Shown here piece after piece: positions 11,696 through 26,420 of a stretch of 64,000 nucleotides of DNA (its first letter is position 1; every line of letters begins with the position of its first letter). The position numbers and the translations under genes are program-made. Source of the DNA: Cerioporus squamosus (Eukaryota > Basidiomycota > Agaricomycetes > Polyporales > Polyporaceae); assembly GCA_022592435.1 (NCBI GenBank), contig JABYQS010000075.1, positions 1 to 64,000 on the forward strand. Direction: 5' to 3'. The notes beneath the pieces were generated by a model that ran no database searches, was not told where the DNA came from, and worked only from the letters and a program-made list of their open reading frames with translations.

Positions 11696-14336
11696 CTACA
11701 CCAGCCTCCGAGTGCACAGCGAGAGTCCCACGAGCGCTCCAGAGACGACGAGAACCCAGGGCGCTCCCATATGGATCGCGCCGTTCCCACCGCCCTGACT
11801 AGTCCCACCTTGCTTGTCCCTATCTTTGCCGCTCATTCCCTGCGCAGTTGCGAGGACCGATGCGTCTATCGAGACAGTGTTCTTCGTCTTAGTGAACACC
11901 GTAGTGGGGAAAGTCTCGACGCTCGGCGTCGCGCCGGCCTGCTGCTGCGCGGCGTCCGAGAAGAAGACGAGCGCAACGCCAGGGGCAGGTACGCGAATCG
12001 TGCAAGTATTCGCGTTCTGATCACAAGGCACGGTGACGACGTTTTCCTCGCCCTTGAGGCGGCCATCCACGTCGAAGCGGCCTCCGAGAGTCTGAAGCAT
12101 GCCGCGAGTTAGAGCCGAGACACGAAACCAGATGTAGGTACAGACCTGCCCTGCCCAGGTGATGTTGTCCTTCTCCGAAACTGACGGGGCCAGCAGGTAC
12201 CTGAGAGCGAACCTGTATCAGCGCACTGACTGGCCCCTGTAGGATATCTATCAATGACTCACTTAACCTTTGCCTGTGCCGGTACAGAGTTCGCCTCCCC
12301 GAACTGTTGGCCGCCAATGTTGATAGTTGCGACGAAGTCGTTTGAGCCGCTTGGATCCGTCATGAAGTTAATCAATGCCATACGCGCCAGGTTGCCGCTC
12401 TCGTAGATGGCGTAGGCGGGGGTCAGGTCATTGCCATCAGGCAAGAGGTCCTTCACCTGTGAGGTGTTCGTAGTGCCGAGGGCCTCTGCGACGACCAGTG
12501 CGGAGTAGAAGAGCGGGCCAACTGTCCATTGGTGGATGGCTGACTCGTTGGTCGGCGGCGCTGCGGAGATCATTGAATCAGTGAGACCAAGAATAGATAC
12601 ATTCTTGCGGCTCGAGCGCACTTACCAGTGAACGGCTATGCAAACACATCGACGAATCGTTCAGTTGAGATGAGGATGTAAGAGACGGGATACGGGATAA
12701 CGTACATTGTATGACACGTTCTGTCCACCGGCATGCAGTAAGGCGCCCGTGAAGTTGCTGTTCGCCATTTGCAGGCCGTAGTCAACCGCCCAAAGAGCGG
12801 AAGCAAACGCATCGCTGATACCCGGGAAGCCTCCGCAAGACGCCGTGTTTGTCTCGAACATCAGGAACGGCTTGCCCCATGTCTGCGCCATCATAGTCGA
12901 GTTGAGATAGTTGGAGACCAGTCCCTGACCATTCTTGTGCGTCAGATACGTCGGGAGCATCTGTATTGGGTCCCTCGGCGGGTTCTTTGGGTCGGGGAAG
13001 ACCACGGCGCAGTTGTCGCTCGGGTAACTGCGAGATGTCAGCGAGCGTGATCGTGCGGATAGGTTGGACGTTGCTTACTGTTCAACGGAGAGTGCGGTCA
13101 GATATTGATCGTAGGCCTGCACAAAACCTGTATCCCAGACAGCCTCAGGTCTTGGACCCCAGTCCGCACCCTGAACGCTTGGAGCGATGAGCGACTTCTT
13201 GTTGGTCACCAGCGCATCGCTCTGGTATGTCTGAGTGAGCAGGCTAAACTCCCCGAAGTAATCGAACTGCGAATACCCAAGCGGGCGATGCCCATGACTG
13301 CACGTCAAGAGATTAGGGTCCTAACAAGTACCGGAACGCGCAAGTGGTGAAAAGAACGTACGAGCCGTAGAGATCAGGTTCGTTTCCTGCTTGGAAGCCT
13401 AGTAAGTTATCTCCTAGTATAGCTTCTCCCAGCTCTGCGATCTGAAGCCGCCAGTTCGTCGAATCGTTGAATGGTACTCCTAAAGTCACTTCGTCAGCTA
13501 TGGCTCGGCTGGATGTTCCGATGAGATATGCCTACCGAGATACCACTTTACGTTCACTAGGCTGGAGATGTTGCTTAGCATGTAAATTAGGTCTGGAGTG
13601 TAGGCAAGAACGGGCGTGCCGGTCTTCGCAATGTTAGTAACAGAAGAGAATGCGACGAAGGTCACATACGGGATTCGACTTGTCGCCGTTATCCTTTTCC
13701 AGTATTCCACCGTCCGGGAAGCTGTCCACCAAGAATGCAGTCTCCTGTGTGTTCCCACCCACACGCACGTGCACCGCGCCGGCCTTCTGAGCAAGAAGAG
13801 ACATCAGGTTCAGGAATGGTACGTTCAATCTCGTCCTGTGACGAGCCAGGTCAGCAACGGTGGGTCTCCAATGACGAAGCGTGCGCTACTACTCACGAGT
13901 TCTTGCCGACTGAAGAGAGAACGTAACGATTAGCCTCTGATAATGCTCAGCAAGAACGAAACGAACTCACTCAACTGAGTTGCGACGGACATCTCGATCG
14001 AGAATCCAAAGAAGGTCGGTTTCTGAGGTATGGACAAGCCGTTCATCAGCTGAGCACTGTTGGGCACCGGGATAGTGATAGAGCAGTCGATGGCGCAGGA
14101 TCATTTGGAATCGCAGGAGGAAGCATGAAGACCGGGTTGTACGCAGCCAACCCAGTGTATTGCGGAGGGCCATGAGTGGTAACGAAAGAGGTTGTGGTAG
14201 ACGCCGCAGACACCGTGCCAGAGGCAGAGCTAGCTGGTGGTGCGATCGTCGTTTGTCCTAGTGGGCCATATACGGTGACCTCAGCCGCCGTCAAACTCGC
14301 GAATAAAGCGACGAGTGCCAAGAGATGCCGGTGCAT
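11696..14336 (-). CDS. GH79 family glycoside hydrolase (beta-glucuronidase/heparanase type), secreted, possibly membrane-anchored
   Basis: Eleven exons: 13971-14336, 13897-13909, 13670-13835, 13536-13623, 13362-13479, 13079-13297, 12706-13027, 12626-12635, 12263-12560, 12146-12200, 11696-12091. GH79 enzymes release glucuronic acid from arabinogalactan or proteoglycan side chains. The signal peptide is MHRHLLALVALFASLTAAEV. Family blocks include FFGFSIEMSVATQL, VPFLNLMSLLAQKAGAVHVR, VRVGGNTQETAF, GFQAGNEPDLYG (the NEP glutamate is the expected acid/base) and FLMFETNTASCGGFPGISDA (candidate nucleophile Glu). The C-terminal GH79C-type beta domain includes FVATINIGGQQFGEANSVP. The last residues (APWVLVVSGALVGLSL) are hydrophobic after a Gly-rich linker, so a GPI or membrane anchor is likely. 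The frame breaks once near 14074-14086; one added base gives about 683 residues with all other phases intact. Confidence 0.9.
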
Positions 14337-17116
14337 GGTGGGGTGTGCGAAGGAGAGGAGGGAAGTGCATCTGCTCTCCAGCAAGACGGCTTTATGGGAT
14401 CAACAAGGCGATGTCCGCCGTCGACAGTTGTCGACCCGATTACGGAATTCTTGTGAGTCGCCCGGGGAAGATGGGAGACAATGACCCGAGGCGAGCGAGG
14501 TCTCCGCCGTGCATGATGTGCCCTATACATGGAGATCGGTCGTCATCAGGTCACCATCTTGAGGGTGAAGTGAGCGAAGGATTCGCTGCGAACCGTACAC
14601 ACATGGAGGAACATGCGTTCTGAGATGCCGGTCGGAAGACGCGGGCACACCTGTCTGGGACGTCAACAGATGGAAGCTGTGGGAAATGGTAACGATGCAT
14701 CCTGAGCGCCGTCTAGCAAGAGCTTCAGGCACACCCGAATTCCATAAGGCCGCTGTACCAGCATTAGCCAGCACCTCCCCTCCATGTCGCGGAGATGGTT
14801 CCATGCGGAGTTACACGCAAGCCGATCCGTGCCGCCGAACGGACATTGCACATTGGAGAGTCAGACTCCGAGGATTTGACTATTGGCAAAGGGATGGCAG
14901 TGCGCCGGCGTTGTTCGGAGCCATACGACTGGCGACCGCTGGCACAACCGATACCTATCGGCCAAAAATAGTGCGCGATGTTGTGCAGCTTCGAACAGGT
15001 CTACGATGGTCATAAGACAGCATCTATTATGTCCTTGTGATAGAACTACTCACCAAAGAGACCCTTGAGATAGCGGGCATGAAGCTGAGACCAGTTGGAA
15101 TGGCATGTGGGGTACTACATACATACCCACGAACAGTGCAAGTGCTATCGGCATAGCAGCACTCCGCCCACGCGGAGATGAAAAAGGTGCTGCAGAAACG
15201 ACAATCGTTTAATGAGCGCGGCCTGTTGATCAAACGACAAGTATATCACACTCGGTAGTCCGTCATGACAAGCGAGTTGGTCAGACTCACCACGACTCTT
15301 TCCGCTGCCAGTGTGGGACACAACGCATGAATACAGCTGTATGTAAAGACCGCGAAGTCCGAGATCATGCCTGTACCGTCTGCGTCGAGCAAGTCGCGGA
15401 GTTAGTCGTGAGTACTAGGTTCACCGGCGCGACACGCAGCGGAGACATACTAGGGAATCCTCTTCGTAGGCTGTTGACACATCTCATAGGAGAACGATAT
15501 GACAGACTGTGTTTTCGAACTTGAGCGCCCGGTTTGAAAGGCAGGACTCGCGTTAGCGAAAGAGATGACAAGTAGAGAGCGTTACCGGTGCTCACTGCGA
15601 TAATAAGATCGCTTGCCACCTGCACCTTAGTCCAAGTCGCTCCTGCATTGCTCAAGTACATCCCTTTGGGAGAAGTACGAGGCTAGCAGTATGCAATTGC
15701 AAGACTCGGATATCGGGGTCTTGCTTCGAGCATTCAACTCACGCTGGCGTGCATTATCCTGTTTTAGAGCTGCGCTTCTTAGCGTATGTAGCACTTCCTT
15801 GTAAGGAGTTGTGAACGTTACCGTGGATGAGACGAGGAGGAGGCAGTCGCATTGGGTCGCAAGTTACTTAAAACTTGAAGCTTGAAGGGGTCGAACGTCG
15901 AAGGTACGTGTAGCCGCCCGTTTCCCACGGCTTCTCTTGCTTCAATATTTTACTTACTAGAGACTTACGCCATCAATCCTTTCGCACAGTGCCTGCCCTC
16001 AAGTCGCAAACCAACTCAAGAGTCAGAGTCACTGAGTAGTAGTACATAGATCGGAAGAGGACCAAGAGGTACATACTGCAACCACCCACACATCCTCGGA
16101 CGGTGTCGAATTTTGCGCCAGGTCATAGGCGGAATACAACGGTGAAGATCAGCGAAGGAAATCGATCCACTGTCTATCGACCGCATCTGATCATGGGCAT
16201 CCGCCCTAGCCTCTCGTCCGATCCAGGGTCCGTCTTTGCCTCAAATGTAGATGCGGACGACCGCCTGGACTTCGTCCTTCTGCGCTGTATGAGCGTGAAG
16301 TCGTTGCACCAGACGAGGTCGGGAAAAGCTCATATCTCTCACAAGCATAGAACCGCAAGCTAACCATTCGTTCTACAGATGTATCCGCCTGACAAGCACG
16401 GTCCGTGCTCAACCACGCTCACAGGGCCAATATGCTCACCATCGGAGAATACCTAGCGAGCTAGGTCCTTACAGTAGCAAGTCCTTCACTACATTTTTCG
16501 AGCGGTAGACACTTCGTTATTTTTGACGACCTGAGCATCCGCGATTCACACCGTCAATTGAGTGATTATCGAACTTCTCACAGTGGTGACAGGCCAATAT
16601 ACTGCAACAACCATCCTTCTCATTGTCGTGTCAGGCGCATCGGGACCGTCCCGCTCGTTCCTCCTTAGGGAGCAACGCGTCGCACGAGCCTACTGGAAAT
16701 CGGTCGCGAATCTCACGAAGACTCCCCTCCGTCGGTTCCGCTAGGCTCAAAAAGAACGCCCTGCAACGAGTTCTTCTTCATGGACAAGGCCACCTGTTGT
16801 TCGCGACTCGTTGAGGCTCGCTGGAACGAGTCCGGGAACTCGGTGCCATGCCGCTACCCGTGCTGGTACGGTCGGTCTTTAGCCGCGTTCCCTCCCTCCA
16901 GATTGGAACCGACCCGCCCTGTCCTGAGCGTAAGTCATTCGCATGTGACCGTCAGAAGTCCACTCACGGTTCGGCAGCTTTGAATTCCAGGGTATCGCCT
17001 GCCACCGTTATATGCAACGGCACCAGTAGCCAGCCTTACCCAACCCTGCCAGCAGAGCTGCTCCTGTCCCCCGCTCTACTTCACGACCTCCTAGCACGCG
17101 CGAACGTGTTGCAACG
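14337..17116. other. long intergenic region (about 2.8 kb), no supported gene
   Basis: Upstream of the minus-strand GH79 gene and of the first 7-TM gene, which diverge from it. ORFs here are short, switch strands and lack hydrophobic, repeat or family features. No terminal repeats were noticed. Confidence 0.45.
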
Positions 17117-18642
17117 ATGTTGACCCTGCAGGCAGCAAGCATCTTCTCGACAACCGTCGAAGCCATCCTATATGGTGAGCCTCGCGGCTGTTGCTTCCTT
17201 GGCAGAATGGAAGCGGTCAATTAAGTTAAACGTACTTCCAGGCTACTCGGTGTTCATGTTCATGCTTGCAATGTTCATCATGCTGCGGGACCGGAGAAGA
17301 AGACACGTTAACTACTGCATGGTCGCAGCCGGGTGCGCTCTCCTCGTTCTGGCGACAGCGGTTCGTGCGCTGGATGACCTTCATATCGGGACACTCACCG
17401 TAATGCACAGGAAATGGGCGTGAACATCGCTCGCGTATATCAGGGATTCATCTCGAGAGGGCCCTTCATGTCGGGAGGACCGGAAGGCTACTTCGCCGAC
17501 GTCTCTACGACTACGTTTGTCGTCAAGAGCTGCTTGTACAACACTCAGACACTCATTTTGGATGCCGTCGTTGTGAGTCCTCCGATCATTATTGGCGTGC
17601 GGCTTCCAACTTGTGCCAGATATATCGAACTTATGTGGTGTGGCAAAACTTCCTTGTCGTCGTCGTTCCGATCATTGGGTGGTGCGGACTGTTAGGTAAG
17701 TGGCGATATGTATCATGCTAGAACCTCTGCGCTGAGAAAGGATTCAGCTGGCTCAATTGGGCTGAACGTCGCGCTCGCGACCGCATCATCTCACAAGGCA
17801 GACGTCTTCGCGGTCCAGACCGGCCAATGGATCACGTCAGTCTACTCGCTCACGCTGGCTACGAACCTATCCTCCACGCGTACGTCTAGTACCTCATCCT
17901 TCCTGTTCATTGTCCCTGATGACATCCTCGCCCACGTATAGTGCTCCTCGCATACAAGATCTACACGGTCACTCGCAAGTCCGCGCAATTCAGCTCTAGC
18001 AACTTTTTGACGCCAGTTCTGCGGGTCATCATCGAGAGCGGCGCAATATACTCGATGACGATCACCACGGCTCTCATTACCTTCGTCATCAAGTCGAATG
18101 GTGTCTATGTCGTCCTGGATATTGTGGGTGTTGTTATTCCTTCCTCCACATCTGTCGGCATCCGCTCACTTTGCCCCTTTACCCCCGCCCATGTTTCCCT
18201 TTCCCGCGTCCTGTATTCGGCGCCCACACATTCACTTCCCTGACGCCGAACGCTCATACGCTCATCTCAACAGATTTCGCCCATAATATCCATCGTCTTC
18301 AACATGCTCATCATCCGTGTCGGCATGGCCAGCGAACTCAGCCAAACCGCCCCGTCGCAAGGCACCTGGGCCGCCGCCCTCTCCGAGCGCACCGGGTTGC
18401 GGCGGCGTCTCGACGGGACCTTCGAGATGAAAGACCTGGAAGTCAAGATTACGCGAGTCGTTGAGAACGACTCGGAGTACGAACGCGGTGCTGCGTCGGA
18501 CAAGACCCTCTCGGGCATCTCATTCGCACACGCGAACCTGGAACACAGGAGCGAGCCGTACGGCATCGAGGAGGAGGACTCTCTCAGGCACTCGGGGTCT
18601 TTCAGCGGTTCGGGGAACGCCGCGGAACCCAGTGCTGTATAA
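17117..18642 (+). CDS. seven-transmembrane protein of a basidiomycete paralogous family, tandem copy 1
   Basis: Seven exons: 17117-17174, 17242-17360, 17411-17572, 17620-17695, 17748-17879, 17942-18123, 18274-18642; 365 residues, no frame errors. Seven hydrophobic segments are visible: YSVFMFMLAMFIML; YCMVAAGCALLVLATA; KSCLYNTQTLILDAVVIY; FLVVVVPIIGWCGLLG; TSVYSLTLATNLSSTLLLAY; VIIESGAIYSMTITTALITF; VVLDIISPIISIVFNMLII. A charged, presumably cytosolic tail follows, with FEMKDLEVKITRV. The layout resembles receptor-like 7-TM proteins that are expanded in Agaricomycetes, but I cannot tie it to a ligand or G protein. The 150-nt last intron is longer than the others. Copies 2 and 3 follow on the same strand. 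Confidence 0.8.
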
Positions 18643-19549
18643 GTGTCGTCTCGTGCAGGGTCGCAGGAACTGCGGGGAAAGCTCAGAGGTATAGGGTCCG
18701 TGGGGCTTCTGGACATTCCATCTCGGTGTCGAACTCTGGACTGTACGGATCTTCAATGGTATGATAGGCTGAGTCAACTCAGAGCAAAGGTCACCAGCAA
18801 ACCACAAATAGCTCCAGCTCGCGCGACGGGCGCACTCAGGCTGGACTCTTGCGCAGTCGTGAATCCCTTTGGAAAGCAACAGTGAGGCTCCATCGATACT
18901 CTTAGACCGATTTCACTGTGATGTCACCAGTGTTGGAGACAGTAGAGAGGTCAGCGATACGACCTCGTCCAACTCATAGCTCGGAGTCGTAGTAGTGACT
19001 GACCTCTCGAGGGCGCTTACGGTCGCTTTGACCTCGAATTGACCTCGAACGTCCATCGCTGCCACTGCCGCCACCTATGTATTAACCCTTCCACCACTAC
19101 TGCTTCATAGTGCATCGTTCGTGGACCTGGGTGCATCCCCCAACTGCAGCAGATGGGCGTATTCGACCGACACGTCACCATGATGCTGTCCGACTCGGAG
19201 ATGTCTCGACTCGCTCAACGTTGTGAAGAGTCGTTCGAAGCTTCCGCTGAGCATGATCACTACCGATGCCGGATTGGAAGAAGGTGGGAGGTGCCCGCAC
19301 GATCTCGAGGGTGTCATACGTGCTGACATGTTCTCACCAGACACGGACCCTTCAAGCTGCAAGCCCTCACGCGGTAACACTCTCCTCCCGCACCGCCGAC
19401 ATCGTTCTGGGCGGATCAGCGTACCCGGCGTCATTTCTTGCAAGACCGCAATGTCGATTATGCTCAAATATCACGACACGACCCGCACAAACCTTTCCCC
19501 CCTCTTCGTTGAGTCGGGGCTGCGATTCGCTTAGACCTTCCCACTGAGG
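18643..19549. other. intergenic between tandem 7-TM copies 1 and 2
   Basis: About 0.9 kb with no supported gene. It presumably carries the promoter of copy 2. No remnant of an additional copy was recognised. Confidence 0.5.
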
Positions 19550-20944
19550 ATGCTCTCATTAAGCGAGGCTGCCATCCTTTCTACGACACTAGAAGCTATC
19601 CTGTACGGTGAGCTATGGTGTGTCGGCTTATCATAGCGAACATGTGTTGACTCACCAATCCCCAGGCTTCTCCCTATTCATGTTCATCCTCACGTTCAGG
19701 ACCGTGTTCCGAAACGATCGTCGCAGAAGGGTGAACTATGGGATGCTTGCGGCTACGTGTGCCCTGCTTCTACTTTCATCGGCGGTGAGTTGTTTTCCAT
19801 GGCGTATACGCACTCAATTAAGCGGAGTTCGCAGGAAATGGGAGTCAACATCGCACGCCTGTACCAAGGGTTCATCTCCAAAGGCCCCGCTCTTCCTGGG
19901 GGATCCGAAGAGTACTTCTCTTCCGCCACGGATGCGACATTCCTGGTCAAGAGCTGCTTGTATAACGCCCAGACGGTCGTCCTTGACGCCGTTGTGGTAC
20001 GTCTTCCCATCCATACCACATGCATGTTGTAAACTCACCCAGCCAGATTTACCGCGCGTACGTGGTATGGCAGAATTTACTGGTGATCCTAGCACCAGCT
20101 GTAGGATGGTGCGGCCTAGTCGGTATGTTTTCTCTTGCTCAGGTTGTCATGCAACTCTGACGCGTTGTGTAAGCGGCCTGCGTGGGCTTGAACGTGTCGT
20201 TCTCGAGAACCTTGACAGACGCTCAGGCGCGCGATATCATTGGCAGAGTCACCGGGCGATGGATCATGGCTACGTACTCGCTGACTCTCGCCACTAACCT
20301 GTTGACAACTGGTATGTGGATCAGCATATATATGTGCTGTGCTCACGCCAACTAACAACGGACAGTCATTCTCGCACTCAAAATCTGGCAAGTGGCAAGG
20401 CGGTCCGCACGTTACCTGTCCGAAAGCAGCCTCACCCCAATCTTACGTGTCGTCGTGGAGAGCGGCGCGATCTACTCTGTGACTGTTGCCGCGGCACTCG
20501 TCGCCTTCCTCGCCAAGTCGAATGCTGTATATGTGATACTTGATATGGCGAGTGACATCTTCCAGTCTGTCTTCCTCTTCCGCTGACCGCAATTGTCAGA
20601 TATCACCAATCATCTGCATTGTATTCAGCATGATCATCGTTCGTGTCAGCTCCACCTCGGAAAGCGACAGGCATACATTCAGCGCATCGACGAACCGCAC
20701 TCCGGAATGGACGACCCATTTCCCGCCGCGCAACCTCCGTCACCGTCGAGAAGGCAGCAGCTTCGTCATGGGAGACACTGGCATATCCATCGAAATCGCC
20801 GAGGCCGTTCACATCGACCCAGAGATGACGCCTAGCGACCTGAAGCCGCCGGGCATAGTGCCTGAAGGAGATGCGTCTGCGGGCACGATGACTCCGGATC
20901 TCCACTGCAGGGATGTGCGCAAGGCGTCCGAGGAGCCCGTCTGA
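19550..20944 (+). CDS. seven-transmembrane protein, tandem copy 2, with a GC-AG intron
   Basis: Exons 19550-19607, 19666-19784, 19835-19996, 20047-20122, 20174-20311, 20366-20547, 20600-20944; 359 residues. Five of the seven exons have exactly the lengths of copy 1 (58, 119, 162, 76 and 182 nt), so the boundaries support each other. Shared blocks are EMGVNIAR.YQGFIS, VKSCLYN.QT, YRAYVVWQN, YSLTLATNL and VVVESGAIYSVTVAAALVAF. The last intron (20548-20599) begins GCGAGT, not GT, directly at the position where copy 1 has GTGGGT; the frame requires this GC donor. The C-terminal tail is unlike copy 1 apart from an ISIEIAEAVHI-like stretch. Role unknown, presumably plasma-membrane sensing or transport. 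Confidence 0.8.
20548..20599 (+). other. non-canonical GC-AG intron in 7-TM copy 2
   Basis: The exon before it is 182 nt, the same as the homologous exon of copy 1, and ends CTTGATATG. The intron starts GCGAGTGAC and ends TTGTCAG, and the next exon opens ISPII. GC-AG is the commonest minor splice class in eukaryotes. Confidence 0.75.
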
Positions 20945-22027
20945 CTTGCCGCTACCTAGGACTCCTGCTCCATGTTGGCATCCTCAATGTACAGTATACA
21001 TTTTCTGGTGAACGTAATCTGAGGGAGCGCTACCGTGGTGGATGGGAACCACATCGTGAGCACCCTTCCCTATCAATAACGTCACGCCCGGCTGGACTGA
21101 CCGGGGTGACTGCGCATGGTGATACGCCTGGTTGGGCGGTGTTCGCTCGTTGCCGCGGTGCAGTCGAAGCCTGATGAGGTAGGTAGTCTATACCAGGCTC
21201 TGGAGGGTTAACGTGAATGCTGATGGGTAGTGACGGTACAGGGCTGGCAGCGGCGTCGAGTGTATTCAATAATGACCGGGCGCAGCCGACTGTCCTCGAG
21301 AGCATCTCAGAAGCCTCCCGGGTTGCCGCTCCCGACAACCTGCACTGAACTCATCCTCTGCTCCGAAGGATGATACGCGAGCTCCCTGCCTTCTTCTGTC
21401 TTCTCCACCGATGTGGTCCTTTGCCGACCTTGCTCCCCGATCTATCCACTTGAAACGACGACTCACGGCGTTGGCTGCTGCCTGCGGCGAGGTGAGCACT
21501 TCGCTCGTGAACATCTTCCTAGCCTATTCTACTCATGCACGCTTGGTTGGAGGCTCAGTCAATCCGCCTACCAAACGTTCATAGCGTAGATATTGGAGGC
21601 CATCTAATGAAGTGCACGAAGGATCGTGACCCTCGCGTCATCGTGAGGTTCGTATGCTGTCGCTATTTCAGACCAACCGGCGTTGAACATCGAATGGCTG
21701 ACTAGGCCCAGAAGCTTTGCGGATGCCATTGCGCCGCGACACAATCACTGTGCAGCGGTTCTCTGGCTTACCCGAATTCTTCAACATATCGCCGCAGGCC
21801 CGCACCTTCCATCCCGTCTTGCACACAACGCGCAGTGCAGGCAACGTTCTCAGTATTCGGTTATTCTCAGAGTTGCTAGCCCATGCCGAGTGGGAGAACG
21901 CATTCTGGACCTGTCACCTCTGCAGGAGCGGCCCATGTGAAGGGCGCGGCACTCTGACCCCAGCTCTTCCAGAGTCCCTGGAAGCTTCATCCGGACGCGA
22001 CCACTCTCACTTGCTCGTCAGCTCGAC
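20945..22027. other. intergenic between 7-TM copies 2 and 3
   Basis: About 1.1 kb without a supported gene. Confidence 0.5.
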
Positions 22028-23510
22028 ATGGTGTCCCTGAAGAAGGCGAGCATCTTTTTGACCTTCGTGGAGGCGATGTTCTACGGTGAGTTTCGGACCT
22101 CGAGCATACGAGAGTCGCTCTGACGAACTACTCCCATAGGTTTCTTCGTGCTCATGCTCATCCTGACGATGTGGATACTCCTTGGGCACCGGCACAGACG
22201 CCGTCCGAACTACGTCTTGTATTCTCTTTGTCCTCGCTACGGCAGTCAGTGAGCTTCATATACATCTCCGCATTTCTCTCTAGCTCATTTTTGACCTGGT
22301 TCCAGGAGATGACCATAAACATCATCAGGATATACCAGGCCTTTGTCACCGTCGGGCCTCACGTCTACGGCGGGCCGGAGGCATGCTTCGAGGAGTTGTC
22401 TCATGCTACGTTTCTTGTCAAGAGCTGCTTGTGTTGCACGCAGACGTTGATAATTGATGGTGTGGTGGTACGTGAGCAGCGCTGCCAGTCGCCCAGCCAA
22501 GCGTGTCCCCAGCCGTGCACTGACCGTACTCCGTTGGCAGATATACAGGGCGTACGTAGTGTGGAAGAACATCCACGTCGTTGTACTCCCTGCATTAGCG
22601 TGGTGCGGACTGCTTGGTGAGGACCAGCAACACTCTTCAACTAGCAATTGCGACTGACCTGGAGGGACTGTATCCTATATCCAACTCAGCTGCTAGCATT
22701 GGAACCAACATCGCGCTCGTACAGCAAGCAGGCCTGCCCTTCGAACCCCCAAGTCGTCCCATGGATCACGGCAATATACGCACATGACCTCAGCACAAAC
22801 TTCCTCTCTACCGGTCAGCCTGCTGCCCGCTGTCTGTCCCTGGTTGCTCTGCTCACGTCGCCCCAGCACTCCTCGCGTACCGCCTCTGGAGCATCGTCCG
22901 CGCGACCTCCCGGTATCGGTGAGTCTGAGACGGGACTCGCGCCGATCCTATGTGTGGTCATGGAGAGCGGCGCAATATACTCCGCTACGATCGGCGCGGG
23001 CATGCTCCTCTTCCTTGTGCACTCGAACGCCGTCTTCATCTTGATGGACAGGGTGCGTCCCCTCCCCCAGACCTCTACCGTGCCCGTACTCCTTCTCCGT
23101 GGGTCACTGCGCAGCCTCGTGGCGAGGACCAGGAGGTGCAGAAATCCTGTACTGATTATCTTCTTGCCCATTGACAGACGTCTCCCATCATCTCCATCGT
23201 CTTCAACATGATCGTCGTCCGCGTCGGACTGGCCCAAGAACGCCGCGCGAATCGCTCCTCAACCAGAGCGCAGCAGACGGGCAGCGGGCTCGAGTTTCGT
23301 CGCGGTCGGAATCGCTCCGCGCGACCCATCACACAACTTGCACGACGGACACCATTCAGCATCGAGCTCGACGACGTCACGGTGAAGATTACGCAGCTCC
23401 TCCACGCACTGGAGGGACCGTCAGCAGACGAGGTGAACGGAAGGCCCGACGTGAAGGCGGTCGGGCTTGTACCGGATGCTGCGCAGTGCGGCATGATTTG
23501 CTTGTACTGA
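22028..23510 (+). pseudogene. seven-transmembrane family, tandem copy 3, decayed
   Basis: The seven-exon pattern of copies 1 and 2 is still traceable: start MVSLKKASIFLTFVEAMFYG, exon 3 EMTINIIRIYQAFVTVG, exon 4 IYRAYVVWKNIHVVVLP, exon 6 PILCVVMESGAIYSATIGAG, exon 7 TSPIISIVFNMIVVRVGLA and a tail with FSIELDDVTVKITQL that matches the copy 1 tail motif. Exon 2 has lost about 14 bases after PNY, exon 5 changes frame near the CCCCC at about 22749, and exon 6 changes frame near 22918-22922. Each break leads to early stops (for example TGA in exon 5). Events of different size and direction in one copy, while copies 1 and 2 are clean, indicate a true pseudogene and not only sequence error. Confidence 0.75.
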
Positions 23511-23845
23511 TACTTGGATCATTGAGGAGCCGCCGAGAGAAGAGTAGGCAACGGATTGACTACACAATTATCTGAATCGGTCACCCCTGTATCACTGATG
23601 TTCGAAGTACACGCACTCTATATTCGCTTCACCCTGACCTACCGCTTCTGGGTAGACTGGCTAGAAAAGCTCATCGCACGACTGCCCCACACTAATCCCG
23701 GGATTTACAACCATATCGTATTGCCAGATCCTGCTTCGAAAACAGACAGAGACAACAGAAACGCTCGAGCGCATAGATCCATCCCATCCCTGCGGATCGC
23801 CAGACGCGCCCAGCAGTTACGTGCGATAGGAGCCCGAAGCTTAGC
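23511..23845. other. short intergenic, convergent 3' ends
   Basis: Lies between the decayed 7-TM copy (+) and the SDH flavoprotein gene (-). Nothing recognised. Confidence 0.5.

Positions 23846-26420
<2,575 letters not shown>

Noticed and set aside
14337..17116. Transposon or retroelement in the long gene-free stretch
   Set aside because: No reverse transcriptase, transposase, integrase motif or terminal repeats seen.
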